Source: an uncultured Planktomarina sp. (lineage in GTDB: Bacteria; Pseudomonadota; Alphaproteobacteria; Rhodobacterales; Rhodobacteraceae). From it: DNA of 64,000 nucleotides. A program made the translations under genes and the position numbers. The notes beneath the pieces are model-generated. The model ran no database searches. It was not told where the DNA came from and saw only the letters and a program-made list of their open reading frames with translations. This document shows positions 37,842 to 48,466 of the stretch, in pieces. Location: positions 1 through 64,000 of the forward strand of contig CAJJBJ010000008.1 in the NCBI GenBank assembly GCA_905182455.1. Reading direction: 5' to 3'. Position 1 is the first letter of the stretch. Each line of letters opens with the position of its first letter.

Positions 37842-39149
37842 CTACAACACGTAGCGCGAGAGATCGCTGGATTGGAGCAAGGCGTCGAGGTTCTTGTTTA
37901 CATAGGCCTTATCAATCACAATTTCTGTGCCCGGTTGATCGGGAGCAACAAAAGACAGCTCCTCAAACACCCGTTCAATCACCGTATAAAGGCGCCGAGC
38001 CCCTATATTTTCAACGGAACGGTTCACCTCAGCCGCGGCATGCGCAAGGGCTGCTATGCCATCCTCACTAAAAGACACGGTGACATTTTCGGTTTTCATC
38101 AAGGCTGAATATTGCAGTGTCAGCGCATTTTCTGTTTCGGACAAAATGCGCACAAAGTCTTCTTCGGTCAAATCCCGCAGCTCTACCCGGATCGGCAGGC
38201 GGCCTTGAAGTTCTGGCAATAGGTCTGACGGTTTTGCCACATGAAACGCCCCGGAGGCGATAAACAATATATGATCTGTTTTCACAGGGCCGTATTTGGT
38301 GGATACGGTTGTGCCTTCGATCAAGGGCAATAAGTCACGCTGTACACCTTCGCGGCTGACATCTGCCCCGCGCGCATCGGCGCGGGCACAAACCTTGTCG
38401 ATCTCATCGAGAAATACGATTCCGCTTTCCTCTACAGCGCTTACAGCAGCTTTGGTCACAGCCTCATCGTCCAGCAGCTTGTCGGCCTCTTCGCCCAACA
38501 GCACAGCATAGCTTGCGGCGACGGTCAGCTTTTTGCGGGTGGTGCGCCCCCCCATGGCCTTGCCAAAAATATCGCCCAAATTCATCATACCCATTTGACC
38601 GCTGGGCTGTCCCGGAACATCCAGCATCGACATGGGGTTAGAGGTATCCGCCACCTCCAGCTCAATGATTGTATCATCCAACTCCCCACTGCGGAGTTTC
38701 TTGCGGAACATCTCACGGGTTGCGTCGCGAGCATCTTCACCTGCAATGGCCTCAATTACACGTTCTTCTGCGGCCTCTTTGGCTCGTGCACGAACGTCTT
38801 CACGCATGTGATCACGGGTCATGGCGATGCTGGAATCAACCAAGTCACGGATGATTTGCTCCACATCGCGCCCAACATAACCCACTTCGGTAAATTTAGT
38901 GGCCTCAACCTTCAGGAATGGTGCGCGGGCCAGACGGGCCAGACGGCGGCTAATCTCAGTTTTACCCACGCCTGTGGGGCCGATCATCAAAATATTCTTT
39001 GGATATACCTCATCGCGCAGATCATCTGACAATTGTTTGCGACGCCACCGATTGCGCATGGCCACAGCCACGGCACGTTTGGCATCGTTTTGGCCAACAA
39101 TATGGCGGTCTAGCTCAGATACAATTTCGCGGGGGGTAAGATCGGTCAT
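37842..39149 (-). CDS. hslU: ATP-dependent protease ATPase subunit HslU
   Basis: AAA+ unfoldase of the HslUV protease, 435 residues. [20 protein letters not shown] at the N-terminus, Walker [16 protein letters not shown], Walker [13 protein letters not shown], and the C-terminal ...SSDLSRYVL that docks into HslV. Start overlaps the hslV stop by four bases. Confidence 0.97.
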   Translation of the reverse strand: MTDLTPREIVSELDRHIVGQNDAKRAVAVAMRNRWRRKQLSDDLRDEVYPKNILMIGPTGVGKTEISRRLARLARAPFLKVEATKFTEVGYVGRDVEQIIRDLVDSSIAMTRDHMREDVRARAKEAAEERVIEAIAGEDARDATREMFRKKLRSGELDDTIIELEVADTSNPMSMLDVPGQPSGQMGMMNLGDIFGKAMGGRTTRKKLTVAASYAVLLGEEADKLLDDEAVTKAAVSAVEESGIVFLDEIDKVCARADARGADVSREGVQRDLLPLIEGTTVSTKYGPVKTDHILFIASGAFHVAKPSDLLPELQGRLPIRVELRDLTEEDFVRILSETENALTLQYSALMKTENVTVSFSEDGIAALAHAAAEVNRSVENIGARRLYTVIERVFEELSFVAPDQPGTEIVIDKAYVNKNLDALLQSSDLSRYVL

Positions 39150-39703
39150 TTGGAGATCGCCTCAACAGTGAGATTGCCATTTGTATAGACGCAAATATCG
39201 GAGGCAATGGCCATGGCTTTTCGGGCTATTTCCTCAGCGCTGAAGTCTGTTTCCTGAAGCCCACGGGCTGCGGCAAGGGCGAAGTTCCCGCCAGACCCAA
39301 TTGCAGCAATGCCGTGCTCTGGTTCCAACACATCGCCAGCACCTGTGATGATCAGCAACTCAGCGCCATCGGTGACGATTAACATTGCCTCCAGCTTTTG
39401 CAGATATTTATCAGTGCGCCAATCTTTGGCGAGCTCAACGCAAGCGCGCTGGAGCTGGCCGGGCGTGGCTTCAAGCTTGCCCTCTAGGCGCTCAAGCAAG
39501 GTAAAGGCATCTGCGGTAGAGCCCGCAAAGCCAACCACAACATCATTTCCACCCGGCGACAGCCGCCGGACTTTACGTGCCGTGCCTTTTATTACCGTGG
39601 GGCCAAGGCTGACTTGGCCATCACCGGCAACCACAACTTGATTGCCTTTGCGCACGCCAAGGATCGTTGTGCCATGCCAACCGGGGAACTTTGTATCGCT
39701 CAT
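39146..39703 (-). CDS. hslV: ATP-dependent protease subunit HslV
   Basis: Threonine peptidase of the HslUV complex, 185 residues. After a short propeptide ([11 protein letters not shown]) comes TTILGVRKG; the first Thr becomes the N-terminal nucleophile after processing. [11 protein letters not shown] and the C-terminal Na-binding region follow. Start at 39703 has GAGGAGAGG directly upstream; the open frame extends 13 codons further without one. Overlaps hslU (ATGA). Confidence 0.96.
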   Translation of the reverse strand: MSDTKFPGWHGTTILGVRKGNQVVVAGDGQVSLGPTVIKGTARKVRRLSPGGNDVVVGFAGSTADAFTLLERLEGKLEATPGQLQRACVELAKDWRTDKYLQKLEAMLIVTDGAELLIITGAGDVLEPEHGIAAIGSGGNFALAAARGLQETDFSAEEIARKAMAIASDICVYTNGNLTVEAISK

Positions 39704-39762
39704 GTGCCTCTCCTCAATATGGAAGCTATATGGCAAAAGCATGTGCTTGCAACAAGTGCAAG

Positions 39763-39787
39763 AAAAAAGGCGCCCAGAGGAGCGCCT
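39763..39787 (-). terminator. Terminator after trxA
   Basis: On the minus strand, AGGCGC (39787-39782) pairs with GCGCCT (39773-39768) around an 8-base loop and is followed by a six-T run. It ends the transcript containing trxA and separates it from hslVU. Confidence 0.8.
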
Positions 39788-39810
39788 GTTCTCTTATATT
39801 AACGCAAGTC

Positions 39811-40131
39811 TTAAATAGCGTCTTCGATCCAACTCTTCAGCGCTGCCTTTGGTGCGGCGCCGGTTTTGTTAGAGATCACTTGGCCATCTTTGAACAAAAA
39901 TAAGGCCGGAATACCGCGGACACCGAGGGCGGCAGCTGCTGATGGGTTGCTGTCAACATCGACTTTCACAACTTTGATTTTGCCTTCCATCTCGGTAGAG
40001 AGCTCTTCCAACGAGGGGCCAATTTGCTTGCAAGGACCACACCATTCAGCCCAAAAATCTACAACAACGGGCAGGTCAGACTCTTTGACGATGGCATCAA
40101 AAGTTGCATCGGTGGCGGCTACTGTGGCCAT
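39811..40131 (-). CDS. trxA: Thioredoxin
   Basis: Classical 106-residue thioredoxin with the active site [11 protein letters not shown] and the cis-Pro region [14 protein letters not shown]. Cytoplasmic disulfide reductant. Follows addA by 60 bases and is closed by a terminator hairpin. Confidence 0.97.
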   Translation of the reverse strand: MATVAATDATFDAIVKESDLPVVVDFWAEWCGPCKQIGPSLEELSTEMEGKIKVVKVDVDSNPSAAAALGVRGIPALFLFKDGQVISNKTGAAPKAALKSWIEDAI

Positions 40132-40191
40132 GAGATATACTCCAAATGTGATAAGATTTAACCCAAGACTTAGAGTTGCAAACGCCCAGCG

Positions 40192-43100
40192 TCAAGCAGA
40201 TGGTGTGTTTTGGAGCGAGGAAATCACGAGATGATGCGGTAGCGGCATCAGATACTGTGATTTTGTCCATAAAACAGCGGTTTCAATCTCATGGTCTGGA
40301 AAAACCTGTGACAATGCTGATGCATAGGCCCCCATTTGACGCAATATACTTTCAGGAACCTGATTTGGAGTTGCGGGAACCACTTGGTTCGTTTTGAAAT
40401 CTACTGCCAGAACCTTTTGAGCAGATATGATCAACCGATCTATGGAGCCTTGGATCGCATCACCACCCAATTCAGGCAAATGCGCGGTGATATCCACCTC
40501 TGCCAAACTTTCAGGCGAGAATATATGCGCAAGATCTGGATGAGCGAGAAGGCCCGTTGCCTCCCTCAACGCGGCAGCAAAAATGTCGGCATCAATCAAA
40601 CGAGCTGTAACACCAGACCATGTTGATTGCTTTGTATTCGGCAGAACCTCCAACAACAGGTGAACCGCAGTGCCCAAGCGCAATGCGTCAGGGTTGGACT
40701 GAGCCAACCCACCTGAGACCACCTTTTCGCCGCCGAGCTCTGAGGGAGCGCGCGGGGCGATTGGCCAAATTTGGGCGGTGGTGGACGGTGTCACCCAATC
40801 GGGCACCATGCAAGCGTCCCGTGTTGTGGTGTTCACCCCTTTCAGCTCTCCCGCCAGCCAAGGAATAGGTTCATAGCGCAATCCAACACCAGCGGCCGTG
40901 ATCAGCGGCGCAGCTTCCTTGGTGAGGGCCGCTGCATGAATTGCATTGTACCAACAATCATGCCCCTCTTTGATGTCGCCCGAGCCCATGACGATCAGCC
41001 AACTTTCCGCACGAGTGAGTGCCACATATAAAAGTCTGTCGCGCTCTTCCAATTGACGCGACTGTAGCGCATCCAATGTGGGGGTGATAACGTCGGGAAT
41101 GAACTTTGAATTTGGCTTCCAGACCGCAAGGCCACGATGATCTATCACGTCTCGGGTTTTTGGAGCTTTGCGCGCGGCCGTATCTGGCAAAATGACGATA
41201 GGGGCCTCTAACCCTTTTGCGCCATGAACGGTCATTACCCTTATTTTGTCGCCAACACTGTCCATTTGCCGCTTAATCTCAAGATCGTCCGTATCAAGCC
41301 ACACCAAAAACCCGGTGAGGCTGGGCACACTTCCGCGCTCATAGGCCAAAGATTGGCTGACCAAAGCGTCAATGCCCTCGGCGGCCTCGTGGCCCAATTG
41401 TCCCAAAAGCGCAGAGCGTCCATCCTGGCTCGTTAAGATGTGTTCAATAAGTTCGAACGGTCGCTTGAAGTCTGCAAGATTGCGCAGCTCGGTTAAGCGC
41501 CTGAGGGTCTCGGGGAAATCTGTTTTTCGGTTTTGTAGGCTGCGCCACAAGAACGGGGAGTCCCGTCCCTGTGCGAGATTGAACATATCCTGTTCTGTCC
41601 AGCCAAACAACGGTGACTTTAACGCCTCAGCAAGAGACAGATTGTCTTCCGGGAGGGCCAAAAATGCGAGTAGAGATCGAATATCCTGTACCGCCAACTC
41701 AGCGGCTACTTTAAGCCGATCTGCTCCGGCGATGGGGAGACCCACCTCCTTACAAGCCCGATGAATTTCGCGAAATAATAGCTTTTGGCGGCCCTGAACC
41801 AAGATTAAAAAATCACCAGCTGTGATTTTCCGGTGGAACGGAACACCCTTTTGATCAAGCTGGGCCAGGGTTTCGGTTTCTATTAAATCTTGAATATGCC
41901 CAGCAAGCGCATCGGCCAATTGCTTGTCTTGGTGATCGGTGGACACTTCATCCACGGGATCTGTCCAGTGGCGAATCTCAGCTTTTTCAGCTTTTTCAAA
42001 CACAGGCCAAACATCAACGCGGCCGGGCAGTTCTGATTTGTAAGCCAAATGCTCCGACTGAGACCCCAAGCCGATCCGGTCGGCAAAGACCTGATCGACC
42101 AGCCCCAAAATAGCTGGGGATGAACGGAATGAATAGTCCAGCGTGGTGGATTGAAACGGCTGACCAATCTCCAAAAGCTGTGCTGCAAATTGGTCGCGCA
42201 TCCGATCAAAGCCCTCGGGATCAGCACCCTGAAAGGAATAAATGGATTGCTTTTTATCGCCCACCACAAAAATTGTGCGTTGCACATTTGCGCGCGCGCC
42301 TTGCCCCGAGGTGAATTCCTGCGCCAATAGTCGGATAACATCCCACTGTGCTGGGCTGGTGTCTTGAGCCTCATCCACCAAAATATGATCAATGCCGCCA
42401 TCCAGCCGAAACAACACCCAAGACGCCACACGTTCATCCAACAGCAGGGTGCGTGTGCGCAAAATCAGATCGTTGAAATCGAGAAAGCCGCGCGTTTGCT
42501 TGCGGTCATGGTAGCTTTGTAAAAACTCTGTTGCGAAATCATATAGGGCTTTAGTGCGTTGTGCAGAGCGCAGCGCCAACCGTCTTTGACGGCCACCTTC
42601 AACCCGCATCATCAGCGCTTCAAGCTGTGTCATAAAGGGCAGCTCGGGCTGTGTTTTCTTGGTGGGGAATTTCCCAATCTTTGCGGTGAAGGGCTCTGCG
42701 CCTGATTTGGTCAAAAAGACAGATTCCAAAACCGGCAAATCAGCCACAGTCAAACCTGATCCCTTGATTGCCTGCAAATTCACCCCGGCCTTGAAGTCAT
42801 TGCCGGCCTTGGTCAGAAGCACGGCTCTAAGATCAAAAACGATTTTTGCATCACCTGGCAAAAAACAATCGGTCGCAAGGTCTTCGTCTCGATAGCTGGG
42901 CGCCAGATCAAACCCGCTCCAGATATCATCCTGTGTGGTCATATCTTCAAAAAGATGTGCCAAATCCAAGATAGCTCGTAAGACATCCTGCAATTCCATC
43001 CCGGTGAAATATTGCGCGATACCGTCGAAGCTGGACTGCTCAGCACCATCTGCAATAGCCTCAACCACCTCATCCAACAAAAGCTTTTGCGCGCGCTCGT

Positions 43101-43542
43101 CAATTTCAACAAACTGAGGGTTCACGCCGGCCTCCAGTGGAAATCTACGAAGGATGGAGGCGCAAAAGGAATGAATCGTTTGTATTTTCAACCCGCCTGG
43201 GGCCTCAACCGCACGGGCGAATAACGTGCGCGCACGATCAATATCGTCAGCATCAAGGCTGCGCTCAATGCCCAATTCTTGCAGCTCATCAATAAGTTCT
43301 GCATTGTCCAGCATTGTCCAGCGCCCCAAGCGCCGGAACAAACGATTTTGCATTTCAGAGGCAGCGGCCTTAGTGTAAGTCAGGCACAAAATGTTCTGTG
43401 GCATCACCCCATCAAGCAACAACCTTGCCACGCGGTCGGTCAGCACTCGGGTTTTTCCCGATCCCGCATTGGCGGCCAACCATGTAGACCGCGCCGGATG
43501 CGCCGCCTCGATCTGCCTTAAGCTTGCGTCGCTCAATTTCAT
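40192..43542 (-). CDS. addA: Double-strand break repair helicase-nuclease AddA
   Basis: RecB-like subunit of AddAB, 1116 residues. UvrD-type helicase motifs: Walker A ANAGSGKTRVLTD, motif II ILVDEAQDTSPAQWDV, motif III KKQSIYSFQGADPE, motif V VMTVHGAKGLEAPIV, then a C-terminal RecB-type nuclease with VLAVDFKTNQ. Start at 43542, where its ATG overlaps the addB stop; the open frame extends upstream within addB. Intact, unlike its partner. Confidence 0.95.
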   Translation of the reverse strand: MKLSDASLRQIEAAHPARSTWLAANAGSGKTRVLTDRVARLLLDGVMPQNILCLTYTKAAASEMQNRLFRRLGRWTMLDNAELIDELQELGIERSLDADDIDRARTLFARAVEAPGGLKIQTIHSFCASILRRFPLEAGVNPQFVEIDERAQKLLLDEVVEAIADGAEQSSFDGIAQYFTGMELQDVLRAILDLAHLFEDMTTQDDIWSGFDLAPSYRDEDLATDCFLPGDAKIVFDLRAVLLTKAGNDFKAGVNLQAIKGSGLTVADLPVLESVFLTKSGAEPFTAKIGKFPTKKTQPELPFMTQLEALMMRVEGGRQRRLALRSAQRTKALYDFATEFLQSYHDRKQTRGFLDFNDLILRTRTLLLDERVASWVLFRLDGGIDHILVDEAQDTSPAQWDVIRLLAQEFTSGQGARANVQRTIFVVGDKKQSIYSFQGADPEGFDRMRDQFAAQLLEIGQPFQSTTLDYSFRSSPAILGLVDQVFADRIGLGSQSEHLAYKSELPGRVDVWPVFEKAEKAEIRHWTDPVDEVSTDHQDKQLADALAGHIQDLIETETLAQLDQKGVPFHRKITAGDFLILVQGRQKLLFREIHRACKEVGLPIAGADRLKVAAELAVQDIRSLLAFLALPEDNLSLAEALKSPLFGWTEQDMFNLAQGRDSPFLWRSLQNRKTDFPETLRRLTELRNLADFKRPFELIEHILTSQDGRSALLGQLGHEAAEGIDALVSQSLAYERGSVPSLTGFLVWLDTDDLEIKRQMDSVGDKIRVMTVHGAKGLEAPIVILPDTAARKAPKTRDVIDHRGLAVWKPNSKFIPDVITPTLDALQSRQLEERDRLLYVALTRAESWLIVMGSGDIKEGHDCWYNAIHAAALTKEAAPLITAAGVGLRYEPIPWLAGELKGVNTTTRDACMVPDWVTPSTTAQIWPIAPRAPSELGGEKVVSGGLAQSNPDALRLGTAVHLLLEVLPNTKQSTWSGVTARLIDADIFAAALREATGLLAHPDLAHIFSPESLAEVDITAHLPELGGDAIQGSIDRLIISAQKVLAVDFKTNQVVPATPNQVPESILRQMGAYASALSQVFPDHEIETAVLWTKSQYLMPLPHHLVISSLQNTPSA

Positions 43543-46464
43543 TTTGACACCTTGAGTGAATGGGCTGGTTGGTTGGTGCTCCACTCGCCGTAGCGGGACA
43601 GATGGTCATAATCTGATACAGCGTCAGCCGTTAGCATGGCGCGCCGTGCCGCATAGCCTTGCTCAGGATCTTGATAGGTGGCCACCAACTCTGAAAATTC
43701 GGCCCAGACATCGGTTTCACCCATAGGGGCTGCCGCAACTTCGGGATCATTGCCAAGACCAATATAGGTGGCTCCGGCAACACGCAGTGCGCCAAGACCT
43801 TCAAACCCGCCTTGGCGCAACATTTCAACCTCAAGCAACAGCTGCTTGTCGAAATGCAGTTGCTGGGCAGTGCTCGGCGGCTGGCCGGTTTTATAGTCGT
43901 AAATATGAGCGGTGCCATCACGCAAAAGATCCACCCGGTCCGCTTTTCCAACCAAGGTAAACCCAAGGGCAGGCAGGGTCACCTCTCCCCAGATTTCAGT
44001 TTTTGAAGATAATAGCTGCGCCTGACGTTGCAGCTCGCCGGCTACAAACCAATCCGCAAACCTCGCCACCCGTGCTTGCCACATCCGGCGCGCTGCTGGC
44101 CACGGGACCAACTCTTGAAGCATATCCGCAGACAAGCTTAGCAAAGCTGTTTTGGCAGTGGTGGCATCATCCCAAGGCCCGGCTTCGACAAAAGCCTCCA
44201 AAACGTGATGAATAACCGTACCGCGCAAGGGCGCATCGGGAGACTTTGCCAGTGGATCTAAGCGCCTGAGGTTTAAGACGTGCTTGGCATAAATAGCATA
44301 GGGATCGCGAATAAGGTGTTTGATATCCGTCACAGCTAGTTTTGTGGGTCGGCTGTTAAGGGGTGGAGCGACGGAGGGGCGGACTGTGTGTTGCGGCGCT
44401 GTAGTGGCCTCAACGGCTTCAACCAAATCAAGCCAATAATCACCACGGCTGCACATATCTTTTACCCAAGACTCGCCATCGGGTTTTGGCAGGCCGTTCA
44501 ACAGGTTTTCAATCCGGTTGAGCCAACGAGACGGCACCGTTTCCGCATCATCTGACCGCAAAGAGCGGGTTACCCAAACGGATTTGGCGCCAATAGCCTG
44601 TTGGAAATCATGGGCTGATAGGCCAATCCGCCGTTCAGGTAGCAGCAGTCCAGCCTGAAGCCGCAAGCTGCGGTTGAGCCAAGGGTCAGGTGCAGGCGGC
44701 TCGGGCCACGTCCCGTCATTCAGCCCTGCAAGGATCACGAGATCCGCACTTTGCACCCGTGCCTCAAGCGTGCCCCATATCAAGATATTGGGATGCGCTT
44801 GATTTTGATCGCGGGTTTCACCAGCGCTTAAGACACCGCGTAAAATCGCACTGTAGTCTAGAAGCTCTACATCACCCGCAGCGGGAGCATGTTGGGTCAA
44901 ATCATCAATGGCCGATTTCGTGTCGCGCCCGGGGGCTTTCTGCCACAACTCACCCTCTGCGCCGGATGGTCCGTTTGACAGAGTGTTTGCCACCGCACAA
45001 TGATGATCAAGCCAGCGGTCGAGTGGCTGGGTTCCTTTTGGCCATGTTGCAAATGCGCTGCCCACAATCCAATCGACCCAGGGGCGATAGCGATCTTTGG
45101 CCTCAGCCCATTTGTAAAGCGCTTCGGGTGACAAGAATGCAGGGCCTCTCCGGCGTAGATATAGCTCTAAATCACGGGTGTTAAGCAGGTGTTGGCCGCG
45201 GTCACACCCGCTGCCGGAATGGGCCAGCGGGTGTTTTAACAGCACCAGCAAGGTTTCAGAGGTTGTCTGTGGCTGGGCGAGATCCAAAACATGCAACAAA
45301 AACCGTCCCGGTGCCGTCAGGTTCAGCGGGATGCCGGCGCTGTCATCAGGGGTGATATTCCATGCAGAAAGAGCTGTTGCAATGCGGCGCGTTAGGTTTC
45401 GATCCGGTGTGATCACTGCGGCTGTTTGACCGTCATCAGCGGCTTGGCGCAATCTTAGGGCAATAGCCATGGCCTCAACCCTTTGGTTTGGGGCTTCAAG
45501 CCAAGTGATGTCACCCGTCGCTGCGTCAAGGTTTTCAAGCGATGGACCTTCTTGCCGCCAGTGGTGTGTGACTGGGGCGGGGCGCAGTGCCAAAGAGATG
45601 AGTTTGTTACGGGCAGGGGCCTCTGGTGGCGCAGAAGTCCAAGCTTCGACCTGATTTGGTGCAATCCCCAGCGATGTGAGCAGGCGCGAAAACCTATATT
45701 GAGGGTGATCCTCACTGGTTTTTGGATCGGCAAGCCTCTCCCACACGCGATTGGGCATATCAAAATCAAAACCTGGCAGAATGAGCGCGCCCTGTGGCAG
45801 GTGGGCAATGGCTTGCATCAGCCGAAAGGTGGTGCCACGTGATCCAGTTGAGCCGGCTAAAATTATCGGATGCTCTGGCGGCGATGTTTTCCAACCCTCT
45901 GTCAACGCCAAGACGCTGGCGCGTTGGCGGGTTTCCACATCTGGCGTGGCCCCATGCTCAAAATACCGCTGCACAATATTGATAAATTTAAGCGCCCTTT
46001 CCCAATGCCCGGAAACATCCGAGACATCGAGATTGGTGATGGCGTCGGGCTCAATACCTTCACCCTGCATCTCATCCATCAACGCTCGCCAAGCTGTTGG
46101 CTAGATCAAACACCGCGCTGCGTGGGGCTAAGCCGTCAACTTGGCTGAGCAGCTGGCGCACCAATTGGGCAATTTCCAGTCGTCGCCGCAGGGCCGGGAC
46201 CGGCATAGGTAGATCAGTGAGCGTGGGGTGTTTGGCCAAATCCGTGACCAAATGAAGCTTGGGCATCAATCGCGCTGGGCCCTTGAGGAACAGTTCTGAC
46301 AATCGCCGCTGCATCCGGCGAGTATTGACGTAAATCTCAACTCGAGCCCAATCTTCGGCCGGGCTGTGTTGCAATCTTTGGGTCAAACCCTCCAGCAATG
46401 TGGCTGGAAACTCCTGCCCGGAGTGAGTGCCGAAAATGCGCGGTAATCCGTGGTCGTTAAACAT
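43539..46464 (-). pseudogene. addB: Double-strand break repair protein AddB, split by one frameshift
   Basis: Second subunit of the AddAB helicase-nuclease. The first 130 codons (46464-46072) begin MFNDHGLPRIFGTHSGQEFP and stop after FDLANSLASVDG. The remaining about 847 codons continue in another frame with MDEMQGEGIEPDAI and end with the nuclease motif HIYDYKTGQPP. Removing one base (C at 46083 on the plus strand) gives NSLASLMDEMQGEG and a single protein of about 974 residues, normal for alphaproteobacteria. The downstream part alone lacks the N-terminal domain. Between murU and addA, with overlaps on both sides. Confidence 0.88.
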
Positions 46465-47143
46465 GTGGCCTGTCCAAAATTTCAGCGCCTAGGGCGATGT
46501 TTTCTGGCCTGCCGATGTCGCACCATTGGCCGGTATAGGTGGCCGCGCGCAGGGCGTCCCGCGCGATAAGTTGATCCCAAACGAGGTTTAGTGAAAAGGC
46601 TTCGGTGGCAATGCTTTCAACAGCATCTAGCTTAATGATTTGCACGCCGAGGTAAACCCAATCTCCGCCGCGCGTGACGGTCCCGCACTCTGCGACTGAG
46701 AAATCACCGGGCGCGGCGCGGCCCTGTACTTGATCAACTGGTGCACATAAAAGCAATGCCTCGCAGTCATCCTGCCAGTGTTGAGCCAGGACCTCAAAGG
46801 GATTGGGTCCAGACCATATCGCATCACCATTGCTGGTAAAAATTACAGGACCTTCAAAATGCGAACGGGCATTCTTGAGGCCACCGCCAGTGTCTAAAAT
46901 CTTTGTCTCATGCACTACGTTGACAGGCTTATCTTTCAGATGATCTCGAATCTTCTGGCCAAGATAGTGAGTATTCACGACAATTTTAGAGATGCCACCC
47001 GCTTGGGCAAGCTCAAGAGTGCGATCCAGCAGGCTTTGTCCAGCGACCGAGATCAGCGGCTTTGGCAGATCCGCAGTAAGGGGCTGCATCCGACTGCCAA
47101 AACCCGCGGCGAAGAGCATCAGTTCGTGGGGCGAGTTGCGCAT
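46457..47143 (-). CDS. murU: Nucleotidyltransferase, MurNAc-1-phosphate uridylyltransferase-like (MurU)
   Basis: A 228-residue NTP-transferase-fold protein: LFAAGFGSRMQPLTADLPKP (nucleotide-binding loop), TSNGDAIWSG and the C-terminal GQWCDIGRPENIALG. Next to a phosphotransferase of the AmgK type, it fits the cell-wall recycling route in which AmgK phosphorylates MurNAc and MurU makes UDP-MurNAc. Start at 47143 overlaps amgK by 25 bases; an ATG at 47119 sharing a base with the amgK stop is an alternative but would remove residues conserved before the motif. Confidence 0.85.
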   Translation of the reverse strand: MRNSPHELMLFAAGFGSRMQPLTADLPKPLISVAGQSLLDRTLELAQAGGISKIVVNTHYLGQKIRDHLKDKPVNVVHETKILDTGGGLKNARSHFEGPVIFTSNGDAIWSGPNPFEVLAQHWQDDCEALLLCAPVDQVQGRAAPGDFSVAECGTVTRGGDWVYLGVQIIKLDAVESIATEAFSLNLVWDQLIARDALRAATYTGQWCDIGRPENIALGAEILDRPHV

Positions 47144-48114
47144 TTTGCTCTCAATTTAGATCGCAGCTCTGGGCTGGGGGGTGGTAAGTTGGCACAGATC
47201 TTCGCCAAAGCCGCAAGGTCCGGGTGGCTCAGGTCTCGCCAAAGATTATCCCAAACATGGGGCATTAAATCAAGATATCCGGGCTTACCGTCGCGCAGGC
47301 AAAGGCGTGCAAATAAGGCTAAGACCCTTAGATTGCGTTGCGCGCTAAGGGTTGAAAAGGCATGTTCAAAGGTGTCGGTGCGTTGATAGTTTGCAGCGAG
47401 CTCTTGTTTGAGTTGGTGCGCCACGGTCGGAGCTAAACTCCGCCTTGCATCATGTATCAAGGAGGCCGCATCGTACAGAGGGTGGCCAAGCCGCGCATCT
47501 TGAAAGTCGAGCTGACCCATTTGATCTAGGCCTGTTTCTTCGGGCCTATAGATCAGGTTTTGTGCATGGTAGTCGCGCAGTACCAAAACAGGATCGGACC
47601 AATCTAGGTTTTGCAGCTGCATGCGAAGTTCAGCCGCAATCGCAGCTGCAAGCTCTTGGTTGCAATACCACGCCAGGGTGATTTCTGCGCCTTTAGCCAT
47701 ATCGTCAGCCATATATTGTCCGACACCTGTGGGGGGCGCAGTCTTATGCAATTGATCTAAAGCGGCCAGAGCGAGGCGGTATAGGCCCAGCTCCAGATCA
47801 GGTGATTGCTCGGCGAGGGTGAACAGCAGGCCATCGCCAAAATCTTGCATCAAGATGAGGCCCTGCTCGGCATTTTGGGCGAATATTTTTGGCGCTGCGA
47901 GACCACAGCTGGTGAGGTGGGCTGCGATTTTGAGAAAGGGGCGGACATCTTCACCCATCGCAGGGTCGGCATCCATCAAAACAGCCTTGTTGTTGGCTGA
48001 ATCGGCCAGCCTCTCATATCGTCGGTTGCCGGCGTCACCAGCCAAGGGTGCGCGTGTGGCCTTGGCCCAGCCGGTGGATGTCAGAAATTCATGAATATCA
48101 TCGGCCCGGGTCAT
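47119..48114 (-). CDS. amgK: Phosphotransferase, N-acetylmuramate/N-acetylglucosamine kinase-like (AmgK)
   Basis: A 331-residue aminoglycoside-phosphotransferase-fold kinase: AGDAGNRRYERL near the start, the Brenner-type loop VLRDYHAQNLIY and metal-binding QLDFQDARLGHPLYD. In bacteria with an adjacent MurU-type gene this protein phosphorylates the anomeric position of MurNAc/GlcNAc in peptidoglycan recycling. Co-oriented with murU and addBA. Confidence 0.85.
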   Translation of the reverse strand: MTRADDIHEFLTSTGWAKATRAPLAGDAGNRRYERLADSANNKAVLMDADPAMGEDVRPFLKIAAHLTSCGLAAPKIFAQNAEQGLILMQDFGDGLLFTLAEQSPDLELGLYRLALAALDQLHKTAPPTGVGQYMADDMAKGAEITLAWYCNQELAAAIAAELRMQLQNLDWSDPVLVLRDYHAQNLIYRPEETGLDQMGQLDFQDARLGHPLYDAASLIHDARRSLAPTVAHQLKQELAANYQRTDTFEHAFSTLSAQRNLRVLALFARLCLRDGKPGYLDLMPHVWDNLWRDLSHPDLAALAKICANLPPPSPELRSKLRAKCATRPTN

Positions 48115-48466
48115 GCGTGTGATTCTTTTTGCGCCAAGGTCTGGGAACAGTAACTCATAAAGCGAATTTTCACAGGTGTGGGAGTGGGGGATGATGAGTG
48201 CTTAAGCATGTGGGCACAATAAGGCGGGCCGTGGGTGCTGCAAGAGGAAACTACGCGACAGATTGCTCTGTATGCGATTACAACTTGGTGCGTTTGGTGT
48301 CATCCGGTTCGATCAGTGTATATCGATCATGTAGTGGGTGCAGCGCAGGGCGGGCCCGATTTGGAGATCACCCGAACGCCCCGGTTGGCGCGGTCCTCAA
48401 GCCCAAGTGCAGTTACGCCTCCTGGCGAGGACTGTACCGCATCTCTTTTAAGGCGCGATTAACTGC
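48115..48466. other. Intergenic region between amgK and regB; possible HNH-nuclease remnant
   Basis: 352 bases with no convincing intact gene. On the plus strand, about 48280-48355 reads CVWCHPVRSVYIDHVVGAAQ then GGPDLE, reminiscent of an HNH endonuclease core (CxxC, then DHV and GGxD), but the second Cys pair and the final His cannot be found and open frames here run on antisense to regB. A decayed HNH gene is possible. In relatives a tsaE gene is often near here; no tsaE P-loop is visible on either strand. Confidence 0.35.
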
